A DNA stretch of 64,000 nt, from contig DASWNX010000004.1 in assembly GCA_036399055.1 (NCBI GenBank), positions 62,001 to 126,000 on the forward strand. Direction: 5' to 3'. This document shows, piece by piece, positions 35,908 to 45,366 of this stretch; the stretch's first letter is position 1; every line of letters begins with the position of its first letter. The translations under genes and the position numbers were made by a program. The notes beneath the pieces are model-generated. The model was given only the letters and a program-made list of their open reading frames with translations. It was not told the DNA's origin and searched no databases. The DNA comes from Jatrophihabitans sp. Lineage in GTDB: Bacteria > Actinomycetota > Actinomycetes > Mycobacteriales > Jatrophihabitantaceae.

Positions 35908-36450
35908 ATGTCTACCCAGTCGCCCGCGGAACGGTCTACCCAGTCGCCCGCAGGACGCGGAACCCGCCGCCGGTTGCTCATGGTCGCCGGCCTGGTGGTG
36001 GCGATCCTGGTCGCTGCCGGTGTCACGGTCCTGGTGCTCCATCAGCGAAGCGGTGACCCGAACACGGCACACCGGTTACCACTCGACTCCGACAGCAAGC
36101 AGGTCAACTCGGCGATCGAGCGTCGCGCCCAAGAGTTCGTGGCCGCGCTACGGTCAGGCGACGAGAGCCGTCTGAGAGCTATGTCGCTCACGCTGGAGGA
36201 CAGCGACAACGTCTCTGCGTTCGTCACAGCCTTCGGACACCGCGACGTCCGCGTCGTAAGCCTCCAAACCGGCGAGTTCGGCGACACCGGCGATCTGGAG
36301 CTCCTCGTGCCGTGCAAGAGCGAACCCGAGCGGCGGGCGCGCGTGCTGTTCAGCTGGAAGCGGACCAGTCTCATCAGCTCGGATTGGTTTGCCATCATCA
36401 CTCAGCCCGGCGCCGCTGACGTGCTCCCGGCCGGCTGCGCCGCTGCCTGA
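35908..36450 (+). CDS. Single-pass membrane protein with extracellular NTF2-like domain
   Basis: The 180-residue protein has a cytoplasmic N terminus with a tandem S-T-Q-S-P-A motif, one transmembrane helix (about residues 24-46) and an outer domain of about 125 residues beginning QVNSAIERRAQEFVAALRSGDESRL and ending in SSDWFAIIT. AAGGAG precedes the ATG. It is similar in architecture to the lipoprotein upstream, so the two could share a process at the cell surface. Function unknown. Confidence 0.6.
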   Translation: MSTQSPAERSTQSPAGRGTRRRLLMVAGLVVAILVAAGVTVLVLHQRSGDPNTAHRLPLDSDSKQVNSAIERRAQEFVAALRSGDESRLRAMSLTLEDSDNVSAFVTAFGHRDVRVVSLQTGEFGDTGDLELLVPCKSEPERRARVLFSWKRTSLISSDWFAIITQPGAADVLPAGCAAA

Positions 36451-36586
36451 CCTGCGGAGTCACTTCCGGACTTGTCCCCGCGTCCGAGGCCTGCGCCCCC
36501 GAGGCACGAACACCTGCTTGTTCCCGACCCATCTTCGGCGGACACTGCAGTGACGCGACAATCCAATAGGTGTCAATGGGGGCGAT

Positions 36587-37915
36587 ATGACGACCGGTGG
36601 CGTTGGAAACCAAGCGAAAGACCCACGGATAGTCGCGGCCGAGGTGCAGCAGGCAGAGGCTGCGGCGCTCAAGGCCGCCACCGAGGCCGCCGCGGCCCAG
36701 CGTCAGGAGCGGGAGGCGATGAGCGAGGCGGCACTCGCGCAGCGTGAGGCCGAACGCCGTAAGGCGGTCGCCGAGGCGGACAAGGCGGTCTCGGACGCAC
36801 GTCAGACGCAGATCGCATCGCTGATCCCGGACTTCAGCAAGGTGTCGGTTCCCGCCGCCAAGATCGAAGGCGACCAGGCGGTCCGTGGCAACGATCTGGC
36901 ACGGCACGCGTTGCGCGGCGCAGCCTCCAAAGCTGCGGACCAGATCAAGAACGCAGTGTCGGGAAGTGGCCTCAGACCGCTCGTCCTCGTCACGTCGGAT
37001 CAGGACCTGGCGACGGCGGACGGCGCGTACGTCGAGGTCGACGCGGGCCTGACCCACCTCACCGAATCGGCCGAGAGCCTGCTGCCGGTCGCGCAGGGCG
37101 CAGATTTCGGGATCACGCTTGCAGCAGCGGCGGCGTACGTCCTGCCGGGCTTGCTCTCCATGCTCGCGCCGCGCCAGACGCTCAGCAGCCGGTCTATCGC
37201 TGACGACGACACGGCTGCGGTCGCCGCGATCTCCGGTGCCCTCATTGATCAATGCGACGTCCACATCGACGACTTCCGTCTCGTGCCTGCCGCCGGTCTC
37301 CTCGAGCGCGAGCGCTACCTTCGGCAACGGCGAAATCTGCTCGCGCAATACAAGCTGAGCCAGGACCGGGTCAGGATCGACGGGGAGACCCGTCGGGCTG
37401 AGTTGGCCGAACGACTCACTGCTTTGAACAAGCAAAAGGACGCGTCTAACGGCGCGCCCACCCAGGGCCTGCTGGCCGAGATCGCAGAGGTGACAGCCGC
37501 CCGAGACTCGGTGACGGCCGAGGTCTCGTTGGCATCCGTGACCGCTGACACGGTCAATGCGCTGGTGACCGCTATCGATGCATTCTTCATCGCCATCCAT
37601 ACCACGGCCGCCGGAGCGAAACGCTCGGCATTCGTATCGGGCGCGCTCCACGAGGCACTGCGCGTGGCCGTCGACGGCAAGAAGTTCGATGCCGTCGTCT
37701 ACGTCAAGAGCGCAGGCGGCTCAGTGGACCAGCGCATCGAGGAGTTGTTCTTACGAAAGGATCGGATCGAGTCCACCGCGTCGGTGAGTGTGTCCTATTG
37801 GGCGATCAATCCCGCAACCAGCAACGTGCTGGTCTCCGGAGTGGAGACGGGAACGGTGCGGCTCAGCGGCGAGCTCGGCGGGGATGTGACGCTGACGTAC
37901 ATCGAATCGCCCTAG
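36587..37915 (+). CDS. Coiled-coil hypothetical protein
   Basis: The 442-residue protein begins with about 80 residues of Ala/Glu/Gln/Lys-rich coiled coil (EAAALKAATEAAAAQRQEREAM). A soluble domain with a hydrophobic patch follows (ITLAAAAAYVLPGLLSML), then a second charged helical region near 235-275, and a C-terminal beta segment ending in GDVTLTYIE. There are no catalytic motifs. Isolated gene on the plus strand next to the biosynthetic cluster; no link to it is evident. Confidence 0.5.
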   Translation: MTTGGVGNQAKDPRIVAAEVQQAEAAALKAATEAAAAQRQEREAMSEAALAQREAERRKAVAEADKAVSDARQTQIASLIPDFSKVSVPAAKIEGDQAVRGNDLARHALRGAASKAADQIKNAVSGSGLRPLVLVTSDQDLATADGAYVEVDAGLTHLTESAESLLPVAQGADFGITLAAAAAYVLPGLLSMLAPRQTLSSRSIADDDTAAVAAISGALIDQCDVHIDDFRLVPAAGLLERERYLRQRRNLLAQYKLSQDRVRIDGETRRAELAERLTALNKQKDASNGAPTQGLLAEIAEVTAARDSVTAEVSLASVTADTVNALVTAIDAFFIAIHTTAAGAKRSAFVSGALHEALRVAVDGKKFDAVVYVKSAGGSVDQRIEELFLRKDRIESTASVSVSYWAINPATSNVLVSGVETGTVRLSGELGGDVTLTYIESP

Positions 37916-37978
37916 CCGCACTGACGGTTTCAGATCTCCGTCACCCGGTTGTGCCTGGTCGTGGTTGGCCCCCACCCC

Positions 37979-39190
37979 TCAGCTGCGAGCGGAATCGGCG
38001 GCCACAGAAGGGGTGAGCGCTGAGCGGACCTCGTCGATGATCTGGCGTAGCGGCCGGCCGGTGGACTCGGCCACCGCCTTCACGTCGTCGTACTCCGGTT
38101 GCACCGTGACCACGGCGCCGTCCAGGTATCCCCGCTTCACCTGCACGATCCCGCCGTCGTGCTGGACGCTCACGCTGTCGCGGTGCAGCGATCGCCGCTG
38201 GACCGGGTAGAGCCGCACGCCAAGGGTCGAGGTGTGCGCGAAGGTCGCCGCGCAGACGCCGTCCACCCGGTCCGGCGCGACCAGAACGGTCAGGAGCATG
38301 CCGGGCCGGCCCTTGTGCGCGGTGATCGGAGCGCACCAGGCATCGGCCCCGCCCGCCTTGCGCAAGGCAGCGAGAACGTCCGGCCATAGCCGTGGATCGA
38401 GGTCGTCGACGGTGGTCTCGAGAGTGACCAGGTCGGTGCTCACCCAGGTCGGCGTCGCCGACGAGGACTGCCCGATGACGACCCGCACGATGTTGGCGTG
38501 CCCCGGCGGGTCGGCCGTCCCGGCCCCGATGCCGACCGTGACCGGCGTGCAGGCAGGCATCGGGCCGTACCCGTCGGCCAGAGTGACCAGCAGGGCGGCG
38601 CCGGTCGGGGTGCACAGCTCGCGGGCCGCCGGGTGCGCGGCCACCGGGGCCCGGGCCGCACTCAGCAGGGCGAGCACCGCCGGCGGCGGGACGGTCAGCC
38701 GGCCGTGCTCGGCCGTCACCGTGCCGCCGCCAACTGCGATCGGGGACACCGTCACCGTCGCGTCCAGCAGTCCCAACAGGTCCAGGGCGATCGCGCAGCC
38801 GACCACGTCGACGACGGCGTCCTGCGCCCCGACCTCGTGAAAGTGCACCTCCGCCGGGTCGACTCCGTGAACGTGGGCCTCGGCGTGGGCGAGCCGCTGG
38901 AAGACCGCGACCGCGAAGCGCTCGACTGCCTCCGGTAGCGCGCCGGCGGTGATCTGCTCGACGATCTCGGGCAGGTGCCGGGCATGGCTGGTGGCCGGCG
39001 CCTGCACACTCATGTGTCGCGCCCGCAGCCCGTGCCGGCGCACCACGCTGTCCTGCAGGTGCACACCCTGCAACGGAATCCGTGACAGGCCGGCGCGAAT
39101 GGCGCCCAGGTCCGCGCCGGCGTCGACCAGGGCCGCCAGCAGCATGTCCCCGGCGCATCCGTTGCCGGCGTCGATCCACGCGATGCTCAT
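37979..39190 (-). CDS. larC: LarC, nickel-insertion enzyme of nickel-pincer nucleotide synthesis
   Basis: The 403-residue protein has the LarC N-terminal signature AWIDAGNGCAGDMLLAAL, then HFHEVGAQDAVVDVVG, and the C-terminal LETTVDDLDPRLW and APITAHKGRPGMLLTVL segments. LarC is a CTP-dependent nickel insertase that completes the pyridinium-3,5-bisthiocarboxylic acid mononucleotide cofactor. It starts at ATG 39,190, overlapping the larB stop (ATGA). Many organisms translate larC through a frameshift; here it is one continuous frame. It lies at the left edge of the cluster, divergent from the SARP gene. Confidence 0.92.
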   Translation of the reverse strand: MSIAWIDAGNGCAGDMLLAALVDAGADLGAIRAGLSRIPLQGVHLQDSVVRRHGLRARHMSVQAPATSHARHLPEIVEQITAGALPEAVERFAVAVFQRLAHAEAHVHGVDPAEVHFHEVGAQDAVVDVVGCAIALDLLGLLDATVTVSPIAVGGGTVTAEHGRLTVPPPAVLALLSAARAPVAAHPAARELCTPTGAALLVTLADGYGPMPACTPVTVGIGAGTADPPGHANIVRVVIGQSSSATPTWVSTDLVTLETTVDDLDPRLWPDVLAALRKAGGADAWCAPITAHKGRPGMLLTVLVAPDRVDGVCAATFAHTSTLGVRLYPVQRRSLHRDSVSVQHDGGIVQVKRGYLDGAVVTVQPEYDDVKAVAESTGRPLRQIIDEVRSALTPSVAADSARS

Positions 39191-39912
39191 GAGCCTGCTG
39201 GGGCGGTGGCCAGAGCCCGGTGTGAGGCACGGGCGATGCGGGCGGCCGCGACCCCCGCGCCGAAGCCGTTGTCGAGGTTGACCGTGACCACGCCGGCGGC
39301 ACAGGTGTTGAGCATCGCCAGCAGGGCGGTGAGCCCTTCCATGTGCCAGCCGTATCCGATGCTGGTCGGGACCGCGATCAGCGGGGCGCCGCAGAGCCCG
39401 CCCAGCACGGACGGCAGGGCCGCCTCCATGCCGGCAACGGCGACGATCGCATCGGCAGTGCTGATCCGCTCGATCTGAGACAGCAGCCGGTGGATTCCGG
39501 CGACCCCCACGTCGACGATGAGGTCGGCCTCCGCGCCGAAGACGGTCACTGTGGTGGCGCACTCCTGGGCCACCGGCAGGTCCGACGTCCCGGCGCACAC
39601 CACGGCGACGCGTCCGCGGCCGGTGGGCGGTTCGCCCAAGACGACGGTCCGGGCCAGGTCATCGACGTGGGCCTGGGGCAGGTGGCGCCGGCAGTGCTCG
39701 CGGCCGGTGGCGTCTACGCGGGTGGCGAGGATGGCCCGATCGGGATGCGCCTCGTGCAGTCGGCTCATCGATGCCACGATCTGCTCCGGCGTTTTGCCTG
39801 CGCCGAACACCACTTCCGGGTCTCCGGTCCGGGTGGCCCGGTCCAGGTCGAGTCTGGCGAAGCCCAGGTCTGCGGTAGACGGTCCGACGCCGGTGATATC
39901 AGGTCTCGGCAT
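39187..39912 (-). CDS. larB: LarB, pyridinium carboxylase/hydrolase of nickel-pincer nucleotide synthesis
   Basis: The 241-residue protein has a PurE-like C-terminal domain: VAVVCAGTSDLPVA, AVAGMEAALPSVLGG, VPTSIGYG and NTCAAGVVTVNLDNGFGAG, with the conserved Cys in the last motif. LarB carboxylates and hydrolyses nicotinic acid adenine dinucleotide to pyridinium-3,5-biscarboxylic acid mononucleotide. It is the first gene of a two-gene operon with larC. The promoter lies in the 258-bp gap to the SARP gene. Confidence 0.92.
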   Translation of the reverse strand: MPRPDITGVGPSTADLGFARLDLDRATRTGDPEVVFGAGKTPEQIVASMSRLHEAHPDRAILATRVDATGREHCRRHLPQAHVDDLARTVVLGEPPTGRGRVAVVCAGTSDLPVAQECATTVTVFGAEADLIVDVGVAGIHRLLSQIERISTADAIVAVAGMEAALPSVLGGLCGAPLIAVPTSIGYGWHMEGLTALLAMLNTCAAGVVTVNLDNGFGAGVAAARIARASHRALATAPAGS

Positions 39913-40170
39913 AACGCGACCTTAGTGTTGATACGGGGAGGTGTAAACCTAATTATCCTATTGTGCCGATATGGCGCAGATGTTAATAATTGCGGGGTTA
40001 CAGCGGTAAGCTCCTATGGGAGCCTGCCGATTTAACGACGACGCATATTGGTCCAGGGCTCGCTCGCCGAGCCCGTTAACCGGCGACCTGCCACATCCGC
40101 GCTGTTCCAGCGCTCCGACTGAAGCTGCCGGTCGTTCCACCACGGGGTACGTGTCGAGTCAGGGGTGTAA
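39913..40170. promoter_or_regulatory. Divergent promoter region between larB and the SARP regulator
   Basis: The region next to larB (39,930-40,000) is markedly AT-rich for this genome (TAAACCTAATTATCCTATTG, TGTTAATAATTG), as expected for divergent promoters. It is the natural place for SARP-type direct repeats, but I could not define heptamer repeats with confidence. No gene is present. Confidence 0.5.
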
Positions 40171-42021
40171 GTGTATTTCGAGCTGCTCGGAAATCTTCGG
40201 GCTCAACATGACGGCCCGGTGGACATCGGTGGGCTGCGGCAGCAGAAGCTACTGGTCGTGCTCCTGCTCGAGCCCGACCGCGTGGTCACCGCGGACCGGT
40301 TGATCGAGGCGGTCTGGGACGACCGGCCACCGGCGACGGTCCGAAGGCAGCTGCACAACGCCGTCTCCGGACTGCGGCGCAGCTTCGGGTCAGCCAAGTC
40401 GATGATCCTGAAGGACGGCCCGGGCTACCGCCTCGACGTCCCCCCGCAGGACGTCGACGCCCACCGGTTCGTCAGCCTCGTCGGCCAGGCCACGGCTGCG
40501 GCTGCCGAAAAGCAATCCGCCCAGGCCATCAACCTGCTTGAGCAGGGGCTGACGCTGTGGAAGGGCCCGGCGCTGTCCGGGCTCAACGGGTCAGTGCTCG
40601 ACATCATCGCTGCCAGCCTGGAGGAAAAGCGGCTGGGCGCGACCGAGCAACTGCTCGAACTGCGTCTGAGAAGCGGTGAACCGGGAGGGGTGCTGGTGCC
40701 GCAACTGGGCGTGCTGGTCTCGCAGAACCCGCTGCGGGAGGAAACCCGGCGCCTGCTGATGCTTGCGCTGCTGGCCAGCGGCCGCAAGGCGGACGCGCTG
40801 ACCGCCTACGAGCAGGGCCGTCGGCTGCTGCGGGCCGAGATGGGGGTCGAGCCGAGCCTGGAACTGCGCCGGCTGTACGAGCAGATCCTCCGGGACGATC
40901 CGGCGGCCCTGGCCGGACGTCGGGATGCCGCCGCCTCCGCGCCGGCGGCGAGGCCGCGACCGGTGGAAGTCGTGCACCCACCCAGCAAGCCCCTCAGCGG
41001 CCGTTCCTTCCTTCCGTACCACACAGCTCATTTCATCGGCCGGGCCGAAGAGTTGCGCTCGCTCGCCGTGCCCTGCCCGGCCGCGGAGACCGCGCTGCGC
41101 ATCGTCGCTGTCGACGGAATGGCCGGTGCGGGCAAGACCACGCTGGCCCTGCGGCTGGCCCACCAGTTGGCGCCGAACTATCCCGGCGGCCAGCTCTTCA
41201 TCGATATGCAGGGTCACACCCCCGGCCAGGAGCCGCTGGAGCCGGAGGCCGCCCTGGAACGGCTGCTGTTGGACTTCGGGCTGCGGCCGGAGGAGATCCC
41301 GGTGGACGCGCGGCAGCGCTCGGCCCGTTGGCGGGCCGAGGTCGCCGAGCGGGGGGTTCTGGTGGTGCTGGACGACGTCCTGGATGTGCGGCAGATCCGT
41401 CCGTTGCTGCCCGGCACCGGAAAGGCCCAAGTGATCATCACCAGCAGGCGGCGGCTGGTCGGCCTGGACGGAGCGACGTTCTGCTCGCTGGACATGATGC
41501 CGGAGGCGGACGCGGTCGAGCTGTTCACCCGCATCGCCGGCGCCGGCCGGGTAGGTGGGCAGCCGAAGGCGGTCGCCGAGGTTGTCGCGCTCTGCGCGAA
41601 GCTTCCGCTGGCGGTCAGCATCGCCGCCTCCCGCTTCCACAGCCGTCCGGCATGGACGCTCACGGACTTGATCGCGCGGTTGCGTGACGATCGGACACGG
41701 CTGAGGGAGTTCTCTCTGGGAGAGCGCGACCTGAGCGCCCTCTTCGCCGCCTCCTACCGTCACCTGTCGCCGGAGCAGCGGCGCCTGCTGTGCGTCCTCG
41801 GCCTGGCCCATGTCCCCGGTGAGCAGTTCGACGCCGGCGCAGCCGCTGCCCTGGCGAACATCTCTGTGCCAGAAGCGGATCGGCTGCTGGAGGAATTGTT
41901 CGACGTGCACCTGCTCCGGCAGAGCGCGGCCGGGCGGTACCACTTCCACGAGCTGCTGCGGCAGTACGCGCTTACCCAGGTGGCCACCGAACTCCAGCTG
42001 AGCGACGTCCGCTACGGGTAG
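40171..42021 (+). CDS. SARP/AfsR-type regulator, cluster activator
   Basis: The 616-residue protein has an OmpR-type winged helix (residues 1-90, QQKLLVVLLLEPDRVVTADRLIEAVW), a BTAD domain (about 95-245) and an NB-ARC ATPase (HFIGRAEEL at 287; P-loop GMAGAGKT at 316-323; LVVLDDVLD; ITSRRRLVGL). Such proteins activate biosynthetic clusters by binding direct repeats at promoters. It starts at GTG 40,171, divergent from larBC and upstream of the adenylating-enzyme operon, so it likely controls both. There is no C-terminal TPR region, making it shorter than AfsR. Confidence 0.9.
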   Translation: MYFELLGNLRAQHDGPVDIGGLRQQKLLVVLLLEPDRVVTADRLIEAVWDDRPPATVRRQLHNAVSGLRRSFGSAKSMILKDGPGYRLDVPPQDVDAHRFVSLVGQATAAAAEKQSAQAINLLEQGLTLWKGPALSGLNGSVLDIIAASLEEKRLGATEQLLELRLRSGEPGGVLVPQLGVLVSQNPLREETRRLLMLALLASGRKADALTAYEQGRRLLRAEMGVEPSLELRRLYEQILRDDPAALAGRRDAAASAPAARPRPVEVVHPPSKPLSGRSFLPYHTAHFIGRAEELRSLAVPCPAAETALRIVAVDGMAGAGKTTLALRLAHQLAPNYPGGQLFIDMQGHTPGQEPLEPEAALERLLLDFGLRPEEIPVDARQRSARWRAEVAERGVLVVLDDVLDVRQIRPLLPGTGKAQVIITSRRRLVGLDGATFCSLDMMPEADAVELFTRIAGAGRVGGQPKAVAEVVALCAKLPLAVSIAASRFHSRPAWTLTDLIARLRDDRTRLREFSLGERDLSALFAASYRHLSPEQRRLLCVLGLAHVPGEQFDAGAAAALANISVPEADRLLEELFDVHLLRQSAAGRYHFHELLRQYALTQVATELQLSDVRYG

Positions 42022-42279
42022 TCACCCCGAGCGCCGGGGCGCAGCCGAACCGATGCTGTCCGGTGAGTGCCGATGTTCGACGGATGCCTGACAAAGGCAG
42101 TGCCGATGGCTCCGGTTGTGATGCTGGCGGTAGCCCATCGCCGGTCCGGGCGGCGGTGTCCACCTGACGCCGCCGCCCTGGCCGGCGCCGCAGGCCCGAG
42201 GAGATCACTGTGGATCGCGCCGCCCCGGCCACGGCTCGTGCCCTGATCGACTCTGCGGCCCACATCAGAAAGCGATGAC

Positions 42280-43950
42280 ATGATCCTGACGCACAACACC
42301 GTTCTCCCGCCGGATCTGCGCGCTCAGGTGGCTGCGGACCCCACCATCGGCGGAGGCAACCTGCTTCCCGCGCTGCTGGCGCTGAACCCTTTCCCGGACG
42401 AGCCGTTCATCAAGTCACTGGTCCCGATCCCATACATCGACGGCGAGACCCGCACCGAGTTCAGCCTGCGCGACCTCCACCATCTGGTGGAGAGCTGGTC
42501 GGCCTGGTACTGGGAGCAGGGAGTCCGCCCGAGGGACCGGATCGCCGTCTTCCTGCCTGACTCCATCGCCTATTTCGTGCACTATTCCGCGATCGCTCAG
42601 CTGGGCGCCATCGCCGTGCTCATCAACAGCAAGGCCCCGCGCGAGACGGCGGTCGCGCTGTGCGAGCGCACCGGCGCCATCGGCCTCTACACCGACGCCG
42701 AGCGGCTCGATCGGATCGCTCCCGACCTCGGGAAACTGACCCTGGGTTGGACGAGGACCATGGAGGAGGTGCCCGGCCCGGCCTCGGCCACCCTTGCGGA
42801 GGAGGCCCGTTTCCAGCACCACCCGGACGATCCGGTAGGCCTGATGCACTCCTCCGGCACCACCGGCCTGCCGAAGCCCATCATCCACACCCACCGCACC
42901 ATCATGGCCGGGCCGAAGTTCCGGGCCCTGGACTACAAGGAGGAACCGAACGCCCTGATCATGACGGCGCTGCCGCAGTCACATCAGGGCTGCATCTCCT
43001 TCACCGCGTACGCCGTGCTCGCCGGCCAGCCGTTCCTGCCCTGGGGGGATGTGAACGGACAGAAGCTGGCCACGGCCATCGCCGAACACCAGCCGACGAT
43101 GGTGATGGCCTTCGGTCACGCCTACGCCGAGATGGCCGCGCTGCCGCCGTCGCAGGACGCCCTGGACTCGGTGAACATCTGGGTGTCCATCGGTGACGCG
43201 GTGCACGAGCGGCACATCAAGAATGTGCTCAGGCGACGGTCCCCCGAACGCGAGCCCTCGACCTTCCTGGACCGGCTGGGCACCACCGAACTCGGCTGGG
43301 GCGTGCTGATGAAGCCGCGCACGCTGGAGACCGAGCGCAACGACCGCTGCGTCGGCCGCTCGGTCGGCTTCGCCGAAGTGGCGATCGTCCGCGAGAACGG
43401 GACCCTCGCAGCGCCTTACGAGGTCGGGTACCTCGGCGCCCAGCCGCCGTCGCGGACCCCCGGCTACTGGGGCAACCCGGACACCACCTACCGCAGCATG
43501 CTGGCCGGTTACTGGTTGACCGGCGACATGGCCTACCGCGACGAGGAAGGCAACTTCTACCAGGTGGACCGGGCGACCGACGTCGTGCACACGGTCGAGG
43601 GACCGCTCTACTCCGTGCAAACCGAGGAACTCGTGCTGAACGAGGTTCCCGAAGTCGAGGAATGCACTGTCGTGGCCGGGGTCATCGGCCTGGAGAACGT
43701 CGCCATCGCGGTGGTGATCGGAGGCGTCGACCCCGAGAAGGTCCTGGTGTCGGCCAATGCGGCGCTGCGCTCGCTGGGCCGTCCGGCCTTGGCGATGGTG
43801 GAGGTGGTAGCCGGCGAGGACGGCGATTACCCGCTCGGCCTGACCGGAAAGTCCCTCAAGCGCTTCCTGCGGCAGAAGTACGCCGACCTGCCCACGTACC
43901 TGAGCAACCGCGCCGGCAAGAACCTCGCCACGAGCGACTCGGTCACCTGA
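42280..43950 (+). CDS. Adenylate-forming acyl/aryl-acid ligase
   Basis: The 556-residue class I adenylate-forming enzyme has MHSSGTTGLPKPI (A3, 189-201), LGTTELGWG (A5-like), YWLTGDMAYRDEEGNFYQVDR (A7/A8) and the catalytic Lys in GLTGKSLKRFL (Lys524). It activates a carboxylic acid as acyl-AMP, then transfers it to CoA or another acceptor. There is no carrier protein or condensation domain in the window. First gene of the plus-strand operon of the cluster; its substrate could be an aryl acid made by the TrpE/TrpG pair or an alpha-keto/branched acid. Confidence 0.85.
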   Translation: MILTHNTVLPPDLRAQVAADPTIGGGNLLPALLALNPFPDEPFIKSLVPIPYIDGETRTEFSLRDLHHLVESWSAWYWEQGVRPRDRIAVFLPDSIAYFVHYSAIAQLGAIAVLINSKAPRETAVALCERTGAIGLYTDAERLDRIAPDLGKLTLGWTRTMEEVPGPASATLAEEARFQHHPDDPVGLMHSSGTTGLPKPIIHTHRTIMAGPKFRALDYKEEPNALIMTALPQSHQGCISFTAYAVLAGQPFLPWGDVNGQKLATAIAEHQPTMVMAFGHAYAEMAALPPSQDALDSVNIWVSIGDAVHERHIKNVLRRRSPEREPSTFLDRLGTTELGWGVLMKPRTLETERNDRCVGRSVGFAEVAIVRENGTLAAPYEVGYLGAQPPSRTPGYWGNPDTTYRSMLAGYWLTGDMAYRDEEGNFYQVDRATDVVHTVEGPLYSVQTEELVLNEVPEVEECTVVAGVIGLENVAIAVVIGGVDPEKVLVSANAALRSLGRPALAMVEVVAGEDGDYPLGLTGKSLKRFLRQKYADLPTYLSNRAGKNLATSDSVT

Positions 43951-44009
43951 TCGAGGTGCGCCCCGGAGCCGGTCCGGGCCGCGTCTCCTTCTTTTCCAGA
44001 GAGGTCACT

Positions 44010-44093
44010 GTGCCCCACAACCACGTCCAGCTGCTGCCGGTCGCTGATCCGGAGGCCGTCCAGCCTGCCGTTCCGGCGGGTGCGCGACCGTGA
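44010..44093 (+). CDS. Possible 27-residue peptide in the leader before the aminotransferase gene
   Basis: GTG 44,010 follows AGAGAGG and opens a short frame beginning MPHNHVQLLPVADPE, rich in Pro/Val/Ala and GC-rich at third positions, stopping at 44,091. It lies in the 306-bp gap between the adenylating enzyme and the aminotransferase. It could be an upstream peptide, a small substrate peptide or chance. The rest of the gap up to 44,256 shows only a good AAGGAG site for the next gene. Confidence 0.25.
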   Translation: MPHNHVQLLPVADPEAVQPAVPAGARP

Positions 44094-44256
44094 TCGGGGG
44101 AGCCGTCGCCGGACGGGGGTGCGCCGTCGGGCTGCGATCGGGAGGAGTCGGACCTGTCCGATCTGATCGATCCGGCAAGATATACCCCAATCAGCGCGGG
44201 GCTGGTCGATCGGCCCGGGGCCGCCTCGACCTCGACCTCGTCCACAAGGAGTCCGC

Positions 44257-45366
44257 ATGACCGTCACCGGGTTGGAGTTCACCTGGCAGCCCGCGCAGCC
44301 GGTCTCGCCCGAACGACGTTCTGAACTGCTGGCACAACCGAGGTTCGGCACCACGTACTGCGATCACATGGTGACCATTCAATGGCAGCCTGATCGCGGT
44401 TGGCACGACGCCCTGGTCCGGCCGCTGGAATCGTTCTCGTTGCACCCGGCGACCATGGCCTTCCACTACGGTCAGACGATTTTCGAGGGTCTGAGGGCGT
44501 TCTGGCGACCGGACGGGCAGCGGGCCCTGTTCCGTCCGGACGATCACGCGGCCCGGTTCAACCGCTCGGCCACTCGGATGGCGATGCCGACCCTGCCGGA
44601 GGTGGACTTCGTGGCGGCGCTGCGAGCGCTGCTGCGGGTCGACCAGGCCTGGGTTCCGTCCACCCGCGGGCACAGCCTCTACCTGCGGCCGTTCATGATC
44701 GCCTCGGAGACTCACCTGAGTAACCGGTCGGCAGAGCAGTTCCTGTTCACGGTGCTCGGCACCCCGTCGTTCTCCTCCGGTCCCAAGCCGCTTCGGCTGC
44801 TGGCCTCCACCGAGTACGTGCGCGCCGCTCCCGGCGGCACCGGGGAGATCAAGTGCGGAGGCAATTACGGCGGCGCCTACATCGCCCAGCGGCAGGCGCT
44901 CGCGCGCGGCTGTGACCAGGTGGTCTGGTTGGACGCGCACGAACGCCGCCACATCGAGGAGTCCGGCGGGATGAACCTGTTCTTCGTGGAGCGGACCGAC
45001 GCCGGACCCCGCATCATCACCTCTCCGCTGACCGGCACGCTGCTGGCCGGCGTCACCCGCGACTCCGTCCTGCGATTGGCCGAGCGTGCCGGGTATCAGG
45101 TGAGCGAAGAACGGGTGGCCCTTGACGAGTGGGAACAGGGATGCCGGGACGGACGCTTCATCGAGGCTTTCGCGACCGGGACCGCCGCCGTCGTCCAGCC
45201 CGTGGTTGAGGTGCTTTCCGACAGTCGTGAGTGGACGGTGGGGGACGGCCGTCCCGGTCCGGTGATGGCCCAGCTCCGACAGGAATTGACCGACATCCAA
45301 TACGGCCAGGCGCCAGACACCTTCGGCTGGATGCAGACCGTGGACACCGAAACGAGGACCACATGA
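44257..45366 (+). CDS. Branched-chain-type PLP aminotransferase (class IV)
   Basis: The 369-residue protein has the fold-type IV signatures FHYGQTIFEGLRAFW (about 70-84), YLRPFMIAS, the PLP lysine in GEIKCGGNYGGAY (about 205), and ESGGMNLFFV, SPLTGTLLAGVTR. This is the IlvE family, which interconverts branched-chain keto acids and amino acids with glutamate. In the cluster it likely makes or consumes an amino acid building block. AAGGAG lies 6 bases before the ATG. The stop overlaps the next start by ATGA. Confidence 0.88.
   Translation: MTVTGLEFTWQPAQPVSPERRSELLAQPRFGTTYCDHMVTIQWQPDRGWHDALVRPLESFSLHPATMAFHYGQTIFEGLRAFWRPDGQRALFRPDDHAARFNRSATRMAMPTLPEVDFVAALRALLRVDQAWVPSTRGHSLYLRPFMIASETHLSNRSAEQFLFTVLGTPSFSSGPKPLRLLASTEYVRAAPGGTGEIKCGGNYGGAYIAQRQALARGCDQVVWLDAHERRHIEESGGMNLFFVERTDAGPRIITSPLTGTLLAGVTRDSVLRLAERAGYQVSEERVALDEWEQGCRDGRFIEAFATGTAAVVQPVVEVLSDSREWTVGDGRPGPVMAQLRQELTDIQYGQAPDTFGWMQTVDTETRTT

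Noticed and set aside
44090..44260. 56-codon frame overlapping both neighbours by GTGA/ATGA
   Set aside because: Third-position composition is poor, no ribosome site, and the overlap with the aminotransferase ATG is explained by chance.
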